Below, one piece after another: positions 37,208 to 47,623 of a stretch of 47,623 bases of DNA (the first letter of the stretch is position 1; each line of letters begins with the position of its first letter). The translations under genes were made by a program, and so were the position numbers. The stretch covers positions 1 through 47,623 of the forward strand of contig JACQYN010000021.1 in the NCBI GenBank assembly GCA_016208235.1. The letters run 5' to 3'. The stretch is from Deltaproteobacteria bacterium (lineage in GTDB: Bacteria > Desulfobacterota > Desulfobaccia > Desulfobaccales > 0-14-0-80-60-11). The notes below the pieces were generated by a model. It was not told where the DNA came from, did not search any database, and worked only from the letters and a program-made list of their open reading frames with translations.

Positions 37208-39156
37208 ATGGCTGGAAAAAACCCCGTCAAGTTCACGGACACCACCTTCCGGGACGGCCACCAGTCGCTGTTGGCCACCCGGATGCGCACCGAAGACATC
37301 GTGCCCTTCATGGAACGCATGGACCAGATGGGCTACTGGGCCATCGAGGTCTGGGGCGGCGCGACTTTTGACACCTCCTGGGGGACGACCCCTGGGACCG
37401 CATCCGCACCATCAAGGGGATCCTGAAGAAGACCCCCACCATGATGCTGCTTGGGGGCCAGAACCTGGTGGGCTACCGCAATTACGCGGACGACGTCACC
37501 TACCGCTTCGTGCGTTACGCCGCGGAGGCAGGCGTGGACGTCTTCCGGGTCTTCGACGCGCTTAACGACATGCGCAACTGGGAAGTGTCGGTGAAGGCCC
37601 TGATGGACGCCAAGAAGCAAGGCCTCATGGCCCACTTCCAGGCCGCGGTCTGCTACTCGCTCACCCAAAGGCGCATGGGCGGCCCCATCTTTAATCTCGA
37701 CTACTACACCAAGTTCGCCAAGCGGTCCGAGGAGATGGGCGCGGACAGCTTCGTGCTCAAGGACATGGCCGGCATGTGCTCCCCCAACGACGCCTACGAG
37801 ATCATCAAGGCGCTCAAAGAGACCATCAAGATCCCGGTGGAGTTCCACACCCACTACACCTCCGGCCAGGGTTCCATGAGTTATCTCAAAGCCATCGAAG
37901 CGGGCGTGGACGTGTTGGATACGTGCTTAAGCCCCTTTGCCCTACGCACCTCGCAGCCCGCGATAGAGCCCTTGATCGTCAGCGTGGAGCAAACAGGCCG
38001 GGAAACGGACATGGACCTCGCCAAGCTCATCGAGATCGGCCAGGACCTGGAGAAGGTGGCGGTGAAGTACCGGGACCTGTTGGACACCTCCAAGATGGCC
38101 CAGATCGACACCGGCGTGCTGCTGCACCAGATCCCCGGGGGCATGTATTCCAACCTGGTGAACCAGCTCAAAGAAGCCAACGCCCTGGACCGCATCCTGG
38201 AGGTGATGGCGGAGCTGCCCCAGACCCGGGAAGAGCTGGGCTACCCGCCCCTGGTCACCCCCACCTCCCAGATCGTGGGCATCCAGGCGGTGATGAACGT
38301 GCTCTTCGGGCGCTATAAAATGGTGCCCGCGGAGGTCAAGGGCCTGGCCTACGGCCTCTATGGCAAGACCCCGGCGCCCATGGACGCCAAGGTCCAGAAG
38401 ATTATTTTGAAGGGCTACGAACGGGGGGAGAAGCCCACCACCAAGCGGCCCGGCGAAATCCTGGAGCCGGAATGGGACAAGGCGGTGGCCGACACCAAGG
38501 GGCTGGCCAAAAACGATGGCGACGTCCTCATCTATGCGCTCTACCCCACCACCGGCGCCCGGTTCCTCAAGTGGAAGTACGGCCTGGAGGAAGTGCCCGC
38601 GGAAGTCAAGGCCAAGACCCTGGAGCAGGTGAAGCTGGAAGACGACGTTTACACTACCATCAAGGCCAAGAAGCTCTTCGCCAAGGTGAAGGAATACCTC
38701 GATTCCCTGGAAAAGCCGCTGCCGGGAAAAGGCCCGGGCCTGCGCACCTTCAACGTCTTCGTGGAGGGGCAGTACTATGAGGTGGAAGTGGAGTGCACCT
38801 CCGGCGCGCCGGTGATCACCGGGGTCACTCCGGGGATGATGGCCGCGCCCGCGGCGGCGGCCGCGCCCCGGCCCGCGGCCGCGCCCGCGGCGGCCCCCAG
38901 ACCTGCGGCTGCGGCTCCGGCCGCTGAGCTGGCCGCCGGCGAAGTGCCGCTGCGCGCGCCCATGCCGGGGATGATCATCAGCTACAGCGTCAAAGTCGGG
39001 GACAAGGTGGCCACCGGCGACCTGGTCTGCGTGCTGGAGGCCATGAAGATGCAAAACAGCCTCCCCGCACCCGCGTCCGGCACCATCAAAGCCATCAACT
39101 TCGAACCCGGCGCGTCCGTAGCCAAAGACGCCATCATCCTGGTAATCGGGAAATAA
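37208..39156 (+). pseudogene. Pyruvate carboxylase subunit B / oxaloacetate decarboxylase alpha-type protein with biotinyl domain, frameshifted near 37375
   Basis: [49 protein letters not shown] then frame change; HTHYTSGQGSMSYLKAIEAGVDVLDT; C-terminal VLEAMKMQNSLPAPASGTI biotinylation site. Confidence 0.9.
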
Positions 39157-39255
39157 GAACACGGCAGGGGGAGGGGCAGGGGCCATAAACCCTTACCCTT
39201 CCCCAGTTTCCTTATTGGCAAAAAGTAAGTCCAGACTCCGATTAAGGAGGCAGTC

Positions 39256-39537
39256 ATGGTCAAGGTATTGTTGGAGCGAGAAATCAAAGGCGAACATGTG
39301 GGCGAGATTATCCGCCTTTTGCGGCATTTAAGGGTTTTGGCCATGCAACAGCTGGGATACATCTCCGGCGAAACCCTGCATGCCGTGGATAATCCTAATT
39401 ATTATCTGGTGATCAGCAGCTGGGAATCCCTGGAACATTGGCAGGATTGGTTCAATAATCCGGAACGCCAGAAACTGCAGGAGAAGATTGACAGTTACAT
39501 GGAATCACCGACACGCATAAGGGCCTTTACTTATTAA
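39256..39537 (+). CDS. Antibiotic biosynthesis monooxygenase (ABM)-like small protein
   Basis: 93 aa; NYYLVISSWESLEHWQDWFNNPERQKLQEKIDSYMESPTRIRAF. Confidence 0.75.
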   Translation: MVKVLLEREIKGEHVGEIIRLLRHLRVLAMQQLGYISGETLHAVDNPNYYLVISSWESLEHWQDWFNNPERQKLQEKIDSYMESPTRIRAFTY

Positions 39538-39759
39538 GAGGCTGATTTCCCAAGACATTTTGCCTCCGGCGCCAAGACGTGCCCTGCATCGAACGACATA
39601 ATTACCCATGCCAGTTCAAGCTCCACCCTCAACTGGGTTTCCAGTTTGACATGCAAATGTTATTCTAACCAAATGTCATTGGGGATTTGCCCAGATCCCT
39701 AGCGGGGTCTCATTCCGGGGTGCAACTTCCCTAAAAACTGAATAAGAAGGGAGAAGGAA

Positions 39760-40410
39760 ATGATCTGGGTGGCCCGGATCTTCAGCACTTCCATCGGCAA
39801 GAAGCAGCTGATGGCCGTAACCGGCATACTTTTTCTGGTGTTCCTGACAACCCATCTTCTCGGCAACTTGAGCATTTATGGGGGCATAGAGGCCTTTAAC
39901 GCCTACGCCGAACATCTCCACGCCCTGGGCAAGTTGCTGGTGGTGGCGGAGGTGGGGCTGGTCGTCGCCTTAATAATTCACGTCACACTCGCCATTATTC
40001 TTTTTTTTGAGAACCGCAAGGCCCGGCCCATCAAGTACGCGGTGGACAAAAGCGGCGGCGGGGGCCGCACTTTATCCTCCCAAACCATGCCGTTCACCGG
40101 TTTGCTGATCCTGGCCTTCGTGGGCCTCCACCTGGCCAACCTTTCCCACCATATCGTCGATCAAACGAACCGGACCATCTTCCAAATCGCCTACGAGGTC
40201 TTTGCCAACAAAGGAATCCTGATATTTTATCTGGCCTCCATGGTGGTTGTGGGTTTGCATGTGCGGCACGGCCTCTGGAGCGCGTTTCAGACCATCGGGG
40301 CCAACCATCCCAAGTATATGCCCTTTATCGAATGGCTGAGCATCTTCTTTGCCGTCATCGTCGCGGTCGGCTTCGGCTCTCTGCCCCTTGCCATACTCGC
40401 GTTGAAATAG
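39760..40410 (+). CDS. Succinate dehydrogenase/fumarate reductase cytochrome b subunit
   Basis: FSTSIGKKQLMAVTGILFLVFLTTHLLGNLSIYGG..., about 5 TM with conserved His; upstream of flavoprotein and Fe-S subunits. Confidence 0.9.
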   Translation: MIWVARIFSTSIGKKQLMAVTGILFLVFLTTHLLGNLSIYGGIEAFNAYAEHLHALGKLLVVAEVGLVVALIIHVTLAIILFFENRKARPIKYAVDKSGGGGRTLSSQTMPFTGLLILAFVGLHLANLSHHIVDQTNRTIFQIAYEVFANKGILIFYLASMVVVGLHVRHGLWSAFQTIGANHPKYMPFIEWLSIFFAVIVAVGFGSLPLAILALK

Positions 40411-40422
40411 GGAGGTCCTTCA

Positions 40423-42332
<1,910 letters not shown>

Positions 42333-42336
<4 letters not shown>

Positions 42337-43097
42337 GCGGCAAAAACATCAACCTTACTCTCAAAATCTGGCGGCAGAACAGCCCCGAGGACCGGGGAAG
42401 GTGGGAAATCTTCCAGGCCAAAGATATCTCCACGGAAGCCTCGTTTCTGGAAATGCTGGACATCGTCAACGAGCAGCTCGCGCTGGCGGGCAAGGAACCC
42501 GTGGCCTTCGACCATGACTGCCGGGAGGGTATCTGCGGCACGTGCGGCTGCGCGGTGAACGGCCGCCCCCACGGCCCGGACCGGGAAACCACCCTCTGCC
42601 AGCTCCACATGCGCCGCTTCCAAGAAGGCGACACCCTGGTGATTGAGCCTTACCGGGCCCGGGCCTTTCCGGTGATCAAGGACCTGGTGGTGGACCGCAG
42701 CGCGTTTGACGGCGTGATTCAGGCCGGGGGCTTTGTGTCGGTGAACACCGGCCAGGCCCAGGATGCGAACAACCTGCCCGTACCCCGGGACGACGCCGAA
42801 AGGGCCATGGACGCGGCCGCGTGCATCGGCTGCGGCGCGTGTGTGGCGGCCTGTCCCAACGCCGCAGCCATGTTGTTTGTGAGCGCCAAGGTCTCCCACT
42901 TGGCGGTGCTGCCCCAGGGCCGCACGGAAGCCGCGCGGCGGGCCCTGTCCATGGTGGCGCAGATGGACGCCGCCGGCTTCGGCAACTGCACCAATCACAA
43001 AGAGTGCGAAGTGGAGTGCCCCAAGGGGATTTCCATCAGCAATATCGCCCGCTTGAACCGGGAATTTATCAAGGCCGGGTTGGCCTCCAAGGAATAA
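42333..43097 (+). CDS. sdhB: Succinate dehydrogenase/fumarate reductase iron-sulfur subunit
   Basis: [68 protein letters not shown]; 4-nt overlap with sdhA. Confidence 0.95.
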
Positions 43098-43098
43098 T

Positions 43099-43118
43099 AC
43101 CGTTTTCGGTTTTCCGTT
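43099..43118. repeat. Heptamer array, ACGGAAA type (reverse strand)
   Basis: accgttttcggttttccgtt, beginning 1 nt after the sdhB stop codon. Confidence 0.7.
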
Positions 43119-43186
43119 AAAGGACTGAAATAAGTAATTGGAATCGTTGCAGCAGAAACCGAACGAGGCGAAAGTCTATTTAAGGT

Positions 43187-43267
43187 GTCATTCTGAACGG
43201 AGCGAAGCGGAGTGAAGAATCTCGTATCTTGAGATTCTTCGGTCGCTTCGCTCCCTCAGAATGACAA
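43187..43267. repeat. GTCATTCTGAACGGAGCGAAG-type palindromic element
   Basis: gtcattctgaacggagcgaagcggagtgaagaatctcg...gagattcttcggtcgcttcgctccctcagaatgac; left arm identical to 36580 copy. Confidence 0.88.
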
Positions 43268-43475
43268 AATATGCATTTTTGCAGAGGTCTGAATTGGTAA
43301 AAATTCCGGCATCTCCAGGCAAAGTGAAAATTGCTTATGTGAAAGGACCTGGGGCTGGGAAAAATTGGCTTAAACGCGATTTTCGCTAAGATTGCGGATA
43401 TTATCGCCAAAATATCTCAGCCGGATATTCCTGAAGCCCTGGAAAAATGATATGTTAACATGAATATGTATACAC

Positions 43476-44075
43476 ATGAAATTGGAAAGAATGCTTATGC
43501 CCAAAACCACGGATAACACCCTGCGCCCTTCCTTCACCCTGGCGGAAAAGCTGGCCCAAGGGAATTTGTCCGCTTCCGCTTGTTACCAGTGTAAGAAGTG
43601 CTCCAGCGGCTGTCCTTTGACCTTCGCCATGGACCTTCTGCCCCATCAGGTGATTCACCTGTCCCTGTTGGGCCAGGAAGAGAAGGTTCTGACTTCCAGT
43701 ACCATTTGGGTCTGCTCCGCGTGCGAGACCTGTACCACCCGCTGCCCCAACGGCATCGATATCGCCGGCGTCCTGGATTGGCTCAAGGAAGAAGCCCTGA
43801 AGCGGGGGATAAGCGTGGCCCAACCGGAAGTGGCCACCTTTCACCGCTATTTTCTGGAGAGCATCAAGGCCGGCGGGGGCCGGGTCGCCGAGGCGACCCT
43901 GGTGCGCCGCTTCACCCTCTTCAAGCTGCGGCGCAAATTCGATATCAATGAGTTGAAAGAGAATATGAAGCTGGGCTGGCAGCTCATGAAGCGGGGACGC
44001 ATGCGCCTGCTGGGGTCCCATGCTCCCAAAGGGCAGGCGGAAATCAAAGAAATCTTGAAGCTGATAAAGTCATGA
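43476..44075 (+). CDS. hdrC: Heterodisulfide reductase subunit C-like 4Fe-4S protein
   Basis: SACYQCKKCSSGCPLTFAMDLLPHQVIHLSLLG, WVCSACETCTTRCPNGIDIAGVLDWLK. Confidence 0.92.
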   Translation: MKLERMLMPKTTDNTLRPSFTLAEKLAQGNLSASACYQCKKCSSGCPLTFAMDLLPHQVIHLSLLGQEEKVLTSSTIWVCSACETCTTRCPNGIDIAGVLDWLKEEALKRGISVAQPEVATFHRYFLESIKAGGGRVAEATLVRRFTLFKLRRKFDINELKENMKLGWQLMKRGRMRLLGSHAPKGQAEIKEILKLIKS

Positions 44076-44932
44076 CACCCATGAAAATTACCTATTATCC
44101 GGGTTGCTCCCTGGAAAACACGGCGGTGGATTACGCCGCGTCCATTGCGGGCATCACCCCCCTCCTGGACCTGGAGTTGGAGGAGATCACCGATTGGAAT
44201 TGCTGTGGGGCCACCGCCGCGCACAGCATCAACCATGAACTGGCCCTGGCCCTGCCAGCGCGCAATTTAATGACCGCCCAGAAGATGGGCCGGGACGTGG
44301 TGGCCCCTTGCGCCTTATGCTTTAACCGCCTTAAGGTGGCGGAAAAGGCCCTGAAAAACCCGGAAGGGAACCCCTTGGGCCTCTCTTATCAGGGCGCCAT
44401 CAAGATCTGGGACCTGTTGGATTACCTGACCCAGGAAACCTATTTACAGGTCCTCTCCCAGAAGGTGGTCAAGCCCCTTAAGGGCCTGAAGGCCGTGGGG
44501 TATTACGGCTGCGTGGTGGCCCGGCCTCCGGATATTACAGATAAGAAGGATTACGAGAATCCCCAAAATATGGAGCGCCTGCTTACGGTCCTGGGGGCCA
44601 CCCCCCTGGATTGGTCCTACAAGACCGATTGCTGCGGCGCGGGCCTGGCCCTGTCCCGGCCGGATATCATCGACACCCTGACCCAGCGTCTCTATGAGCG
44701 GGCCCTGGCCGCAGGGGCCGAATGTTTCGTGGTTTCCTGCCAGATGTGCCAGGCCAATCTGGACCTGACCCAGGAGCGCATCTCCAAGAAATTCGGCAAG
44801 CATTACGATCTGCCGGTTTTATATTTTACCGAATTGATCGGCCTGGCCCTGGGCCATCCCCAGGTTAAGGAATGGCTGGCCAAGCACCTGGTGAATCCTC
44901 TGCCCTTGCTCCAAAAGAAGGGCCTCATATAA
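44072..44932 (+). CDS. hdrB: Heterodisulfide reductase subunit B-like protein
   Basis: ITYYPGCSLENTAVDYAAS, DWNCCGATAAHSIN, GYYGCVVARPPDI, DCCGAGLALSRPDI, SCQMCQANLDLTQ; CCG-domain protein. Confidence 0.93.
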   Translation: MTPMKITYYPGCSLENTAVDYAASIAGITPLLDLELEEITDWNCCGATAAHSINHELALALPARNLMTAQKMGRDVVAPCALCFNRLKVAEKALKNPEGNPLGLSYQGAIKIWDLLDYLTQETYLQVLSQKVVKPLKGLKAVGYYGCVVARPPDITDKKDYENPQNMERLLTVLGATPLDWSYKTDCCGAGLALSRPDIIDTLTQRLYERALAAGAECFVVSCQMCQANLDLTQERISKKFGKHYDLPVLYFTELIGLALGHPQVKEWLAKHLVNPLPLLQKKGLI

Positions 44933-44971
44933 CGGAAAAATCCAACTTCAAGCAAACCTGAACAAGTGATC

Positions 44972-47623
44972 ATGAATAAAGTCAAAAAAGACGCCACGTC
45001 AAAGAAAGTAGGAGCCGCGATGGTGGTGGGGGGCGGCATCGCCGGCATGCAAGCCGCCCTGGATCTGGCCAATTCCGGTATTTTCGTGCACCTGGTGGAA
45101 AGCAAGCCCGCCATCGGCGGGGTAATGGCCCAGTTGGACAAGACCTTCCCCACCAACGACTGTTCCATGTGCATCATTTCGCCCAAGCTGGTGGAATGCG
45201 GCCGCCACCTGAACATCAAGATCCATACCCTGGCCGAGGTGCAGGAAATCGCCGGGGAGCCGGGCAATCTCACCGTCACCCTGGCCAAAGAGCCCCGTTA
45301 TATAGATTCTACCAAGTGTACCGGCTGCGGCGATTGCGCCAAGGTCTGTCCGGTGGTCATGCAGGATGAGTTCAACATGGGCATGGCCGATTGGAAGGCC
45401 ACCTACCGCCTCTATCCCCAGGCCATTCCCGCCACCTTTGCCATCAAGAAGCTGGATCGGCCTCCCTGCAACCTGACCTGTCCCGCGGCCATCAATGTGC
45501 AGGGTTACGTGCAGCTCATCAAGATGGGGAAGTATGAAGAGGCCGTCAAGCTGATCATGGAGCGACTGCCTCTCCCCGGGGTTTTGGGCCGGGTCTGCCC
45601 CCATCCCTGTGAAGAAAAGTGCCGCCGCCGGGAATTGGACGAGGCGGTGGCCATCTGCAACCTGAAACGCTTTGCCGCGGACCAGGTGGATTTAACCAAA
45701 TTGCCCGTACCGTTGGTGGAGGCGCGGCCCGAAAAGATAGCCATTATCGGCTCCGGCCCCGCGGGGCTGGCTTGCGCCTATCATCTGGCCCTCCGGGGGT
45801 ACCGCCCCACCATTTTCGAGGCCCTTTCCAAAGCCGGGGGCATGCTCCGGGTGGGGATTCCGGACTACCGCCTGCCCAAAGACGTTTTGGACCAGGAGAT
45901 CAACAACATCCTCCGCCTGGGGGTGGACCTGAAGACCAATACCGCCCTGGGCCGGGACTTCACCCTGGACGGGCTCTTTGACGAAGGCTATAAAGCCGTC
46001 TTCCTGGGCCTCGGCTGCCACCTGGGCAAACCCCTGGGGATCCCTAAGGAGGATACCCCGGGTGTGGTCCAGGGGGTGGATTTACTGAGACGCCACAACC
46101 TGGGTGAACCCCAGGAAGTGGGGAAAAGACTGGCGGTCATCGGCGGCGGCAACGTGGCCATTGACGTGGCCTGCACCGCCAGGCGGCTGGGGTCCCAGGT
46201 GACCATCGTCTATCGCCGCGGACGTTCAGAGATGCCCGCGTTTCACCATGAAATCGAACAAGCCCTGTGCGAAGGGGTGGAGATTATCTACCTGGCCGCG
46301 CCCTTGGAGGTGGTGGTCAAAGACGGCAAGGTCGCGGGGCTCCGCTGCCAGCGGATGCGGTTAGGAGAACCGGACGCGTCCGGCCGCCGGAAACCCGAGC
46401 CCATTCCCGGGGACGTCTTTGAGCTGCCGGTGGACATGATCGTCCCGGCCATCGGCCAGGAAGCGGCCCAGGGCCCCCTGAAGGATTGCGGCGTCAACCT
46501 CTCCCGCTGGGGCACCATCGAAGTGGACGAAGTGACCTACCAGACCTCCCGGGCCGGGGTCTTTGCCGCCGGGGACGTGCACACGGGCCCCTGGATCGCG
46601 ATTGAGGCCGTTGGGGGCGGCATCGAAGCCGCGGAATCCATTGATCGTTATCTGCGGGGCCTCGATCTGGCCGCGGGCCGTTCCCAAGGCAAAGAAGCTC
46701 ACCAGCGATGGGCGGAAATCCCCAAGGATGAGGAAGGCCGGCCCCGGCAAGAGATGCCCACCCTGCCCCCGGAGCACACCTGCAAGGTCTTTGACGAGAT
46801 CGCCCAGGGCTACAGCGTGGAGCAGGCCCACGCCGAGGCGGACCGCTGTCTCAATTGCGGCATCTGCTCCGAATGTATGGAGTGCGTAAGGGCTTGTAAG
46901 GCCGGAGCCGTGGACCACAGCCAGGAACCGGAGATTGCCCAACTGGAAGTGGGCGCGGTGGTTCTGGCGCCGGGATTTAAGACTTTCGACGCCCGCCAAA
47001 AGCCGGAATTCGGCTACGGCCGTTATCCCAACGTCATCACTTCCCTGGAATTCGAGCGCATTCTCTCCGCCACCGGCCCTTATGCCGGGCACGTGAAACG
47101 CCCCGGAGACGGCGCCGAACCCCGGAAAATCGCCTGGATTCAATGCGTCGGCTCCCGGGACCCTTCCATCTGCCGGGATTATTGCTCTTCGGTGTGCTGC
47201 ATGTACGCCACCAAGCAGGCCATCATCGCCCGGGAACACGATAAGCGGATCGAGCCCACCATCTTCTATATCGACATCCGGGCCCACGGCAAGGGTTTCG
47301 ACCGCTACTACGAACGGGCCAAAGCGGATCAGGGGGTGCGCTACGTGCGCTCCATGATTTCCCGGGTCACCCAGGATCCCCGCACTCAAAACCTGGAACT
47401 CACTTACGTGGATGCGGACAACCGCATCCAGACGGAAGAATTCGACCTGGTGGTCCTGTCCGTGGGTCTGACCCCCCACCCCAGCACCGGGAAGTTGGCG
47501 GAGGTTTGCGGAATCGCCACCAACCCCTGGGGGTTTGTGGCCAACCCGCCCTTTGAGCTGGTCTCCACCGACCGGGAAGGCATCTTCTCCTGCGGCGTTT
47601 ATCAAGCCCCCAAGGATATCCCG
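44972..47623 (+). CDS. hdrA: Heterodisulfide reductase subunit A-like flavoprotein with internal GltD/NfnB-like module (3' end outside window)
   Basis: ATG 44972, open to the window edge: VVGGGIAGMQAALDLANSGIFVHLVESKPAIGGVMAQLDKTFPTNDCSMCIISPKLVECGRH; ferredoxin CTGCGDCAKVCP; GltD-like PCNLTCPAAINVQGYV, RVCPHPCEEKCRR, IIGSGPAGLACAYHLALRGY, VIGGGNVAIDVACTARRLG; then HdrA C-terminal IQCVGSRDPSICRDYCSSVCCMYATKQA. Confidence 0.92.
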   Translation, partial: MNKVKKDATSKKVGAAMVVGGGIAGMQAALDLANSGIFVHLVESKPAIGGVMAQLDKTFPTNDCSMCIISPKLVECGRHLNIKIHTLAEVQEIAGEPGNLTVTLAKEPRYIDSTKCTGCGDCAKVCPVVMQDEFNMGMADWKATYRLYPQAIPATFAIKKLDRPPCNLTCPAAINVQGYVQLIKMGKYEEAVKLIMERLPLPGVLGRVCPHPCEEKCRRRELDEAVAICNLKRFAADQVDLTKLPVPLVEARPEKIAIIGSGPAGLACAYHLALRGYRPTIFEALSKAGGMLRVGIPDYRLPKDVLDQEINNILRLGVDLKTNTALGRDFTLDGLFDEGYKAVFLGLGCHLGKPLGIPKEDTPGVVQGVDLLRRHNLGEPQEVGKRLAVIGGGNVAIDVACTARRLGSQVTIVYRRGRSEMPAFHHEIEQALCEGVEIIYLAAPLEVVVKDGKVAGLRCQRMRLGEPDASGRRKPEPIPGDVFELPVDMIVPAIGQEAAQGPLKDCGVNLSRWGTIEVDEVTYQTSRAGVFAAGDVHTGPWIAIEAVGGGIEAAESIDRYLRGLDLAAGRSQGKEAHQRWAEIPKDEEGRPRQEMPTLPPEHTCKVFDEIAQGYSVEQAHAEADRCLNCGICSECMECVRACKAGAVDHSQEPEIAQLEVGAVVLAPGFKTFDARQKPEFGYGRYPNVITSLEFERILSATGPYAGHVKRPGDGAEPRKIAWIQCVGSRDPSICRDYCSSVCCMYATKQAIIAREHDKRIEPTIFYIDIRAHGKGFDRYYERAKADQGVRYVRSMISRVTQDPRTQNLELTYVDADNRIQTEEFDLVVLSVGLTPHPSTGKLAEVCGIATNPWGFVANPPFELVSTDREGIFSCGVYQAPKDIP

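Noticed and set aside
38840-38935. GC-rich low-complexity repeat in the pycB-like gene
   Set aside because: Encodes the ordinary Ala/Pro-rich flexible linker before the biotinyl domain.
37942-39186. 414-aa minus-strand ORF opposite the pycB-like gene
   Set aside because: Shadow ORF, same reasoning.
43270-43475. Possible small ORF or leader between the repeat element and hdrC
   Set aside because: Only a short open stretch (VKGPGAGKNWLKRDFR*) with no convincing start or conservation visible.
46361-47605. 414-aa minus-strand ORF opposite hdrA
   Set aside because: hdrA is the clear gene here, missing from the ORF track only because its stop is beyond the window.

Overview
A 47.6 kb GC-rich chromosomal segment whose gene content suggests an anaerobic, Desulfobaccales/deltaproteobacteria-like organism (taxonomy is inference only). 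Left to right: cache-domain sensor (partial) and ABC substrate-binding protein; dGTPase-like HD hydrolase, EEP hydrolase, L,D-transpeptidase, MBL-fold hydrolase; a signalling block (1367-aa SSS-transporter/GAF/GAF/PAS histidine kinase with a 67-aa membrane partner, response regulator with a SHOCT-like tail, HD-GYP protein, soluble histidine kinase); M48 peptidase; an NfrB/NfrA-like pair (GT2 glycosyltransferase + TPR/beta-barrel protein, the latter multiply frameshifted); sugar epimerase; cyclophilin; a pentose-phosphate cluster (tkt, rpiB, gnd, zwf, pgl) with DUF488 and ubiE; tRNA-Thr and tRNA-Val; a biotin-dependent carboxylase/carboxytransferase block; SdhCAB/FrdCAB; and HdrC-HdrB-HdrA, with HdrA carrying a GltD/NfnB-like insertion and running off the window end. 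The strongest unexplained signal is in the intergenic DNA. At least 12 short arrays with strict 7-nt periodicity (ACCGAAA/ACGGAAA, AGTRGTC, AGCTATC, GAACYTT types) sit outside genes, many abutting stop codons. They are mixed with several palindrome families, and a ~155-bp composite repeat occurs in inverted orientation around rpiB-DUF488-ubiE. A second signal is a series of frameshifts in otherwise intact genes, two caused by exact tandem duplications (89 bp and 50 bp). I saw no CRISPR array, transposase or phage module.
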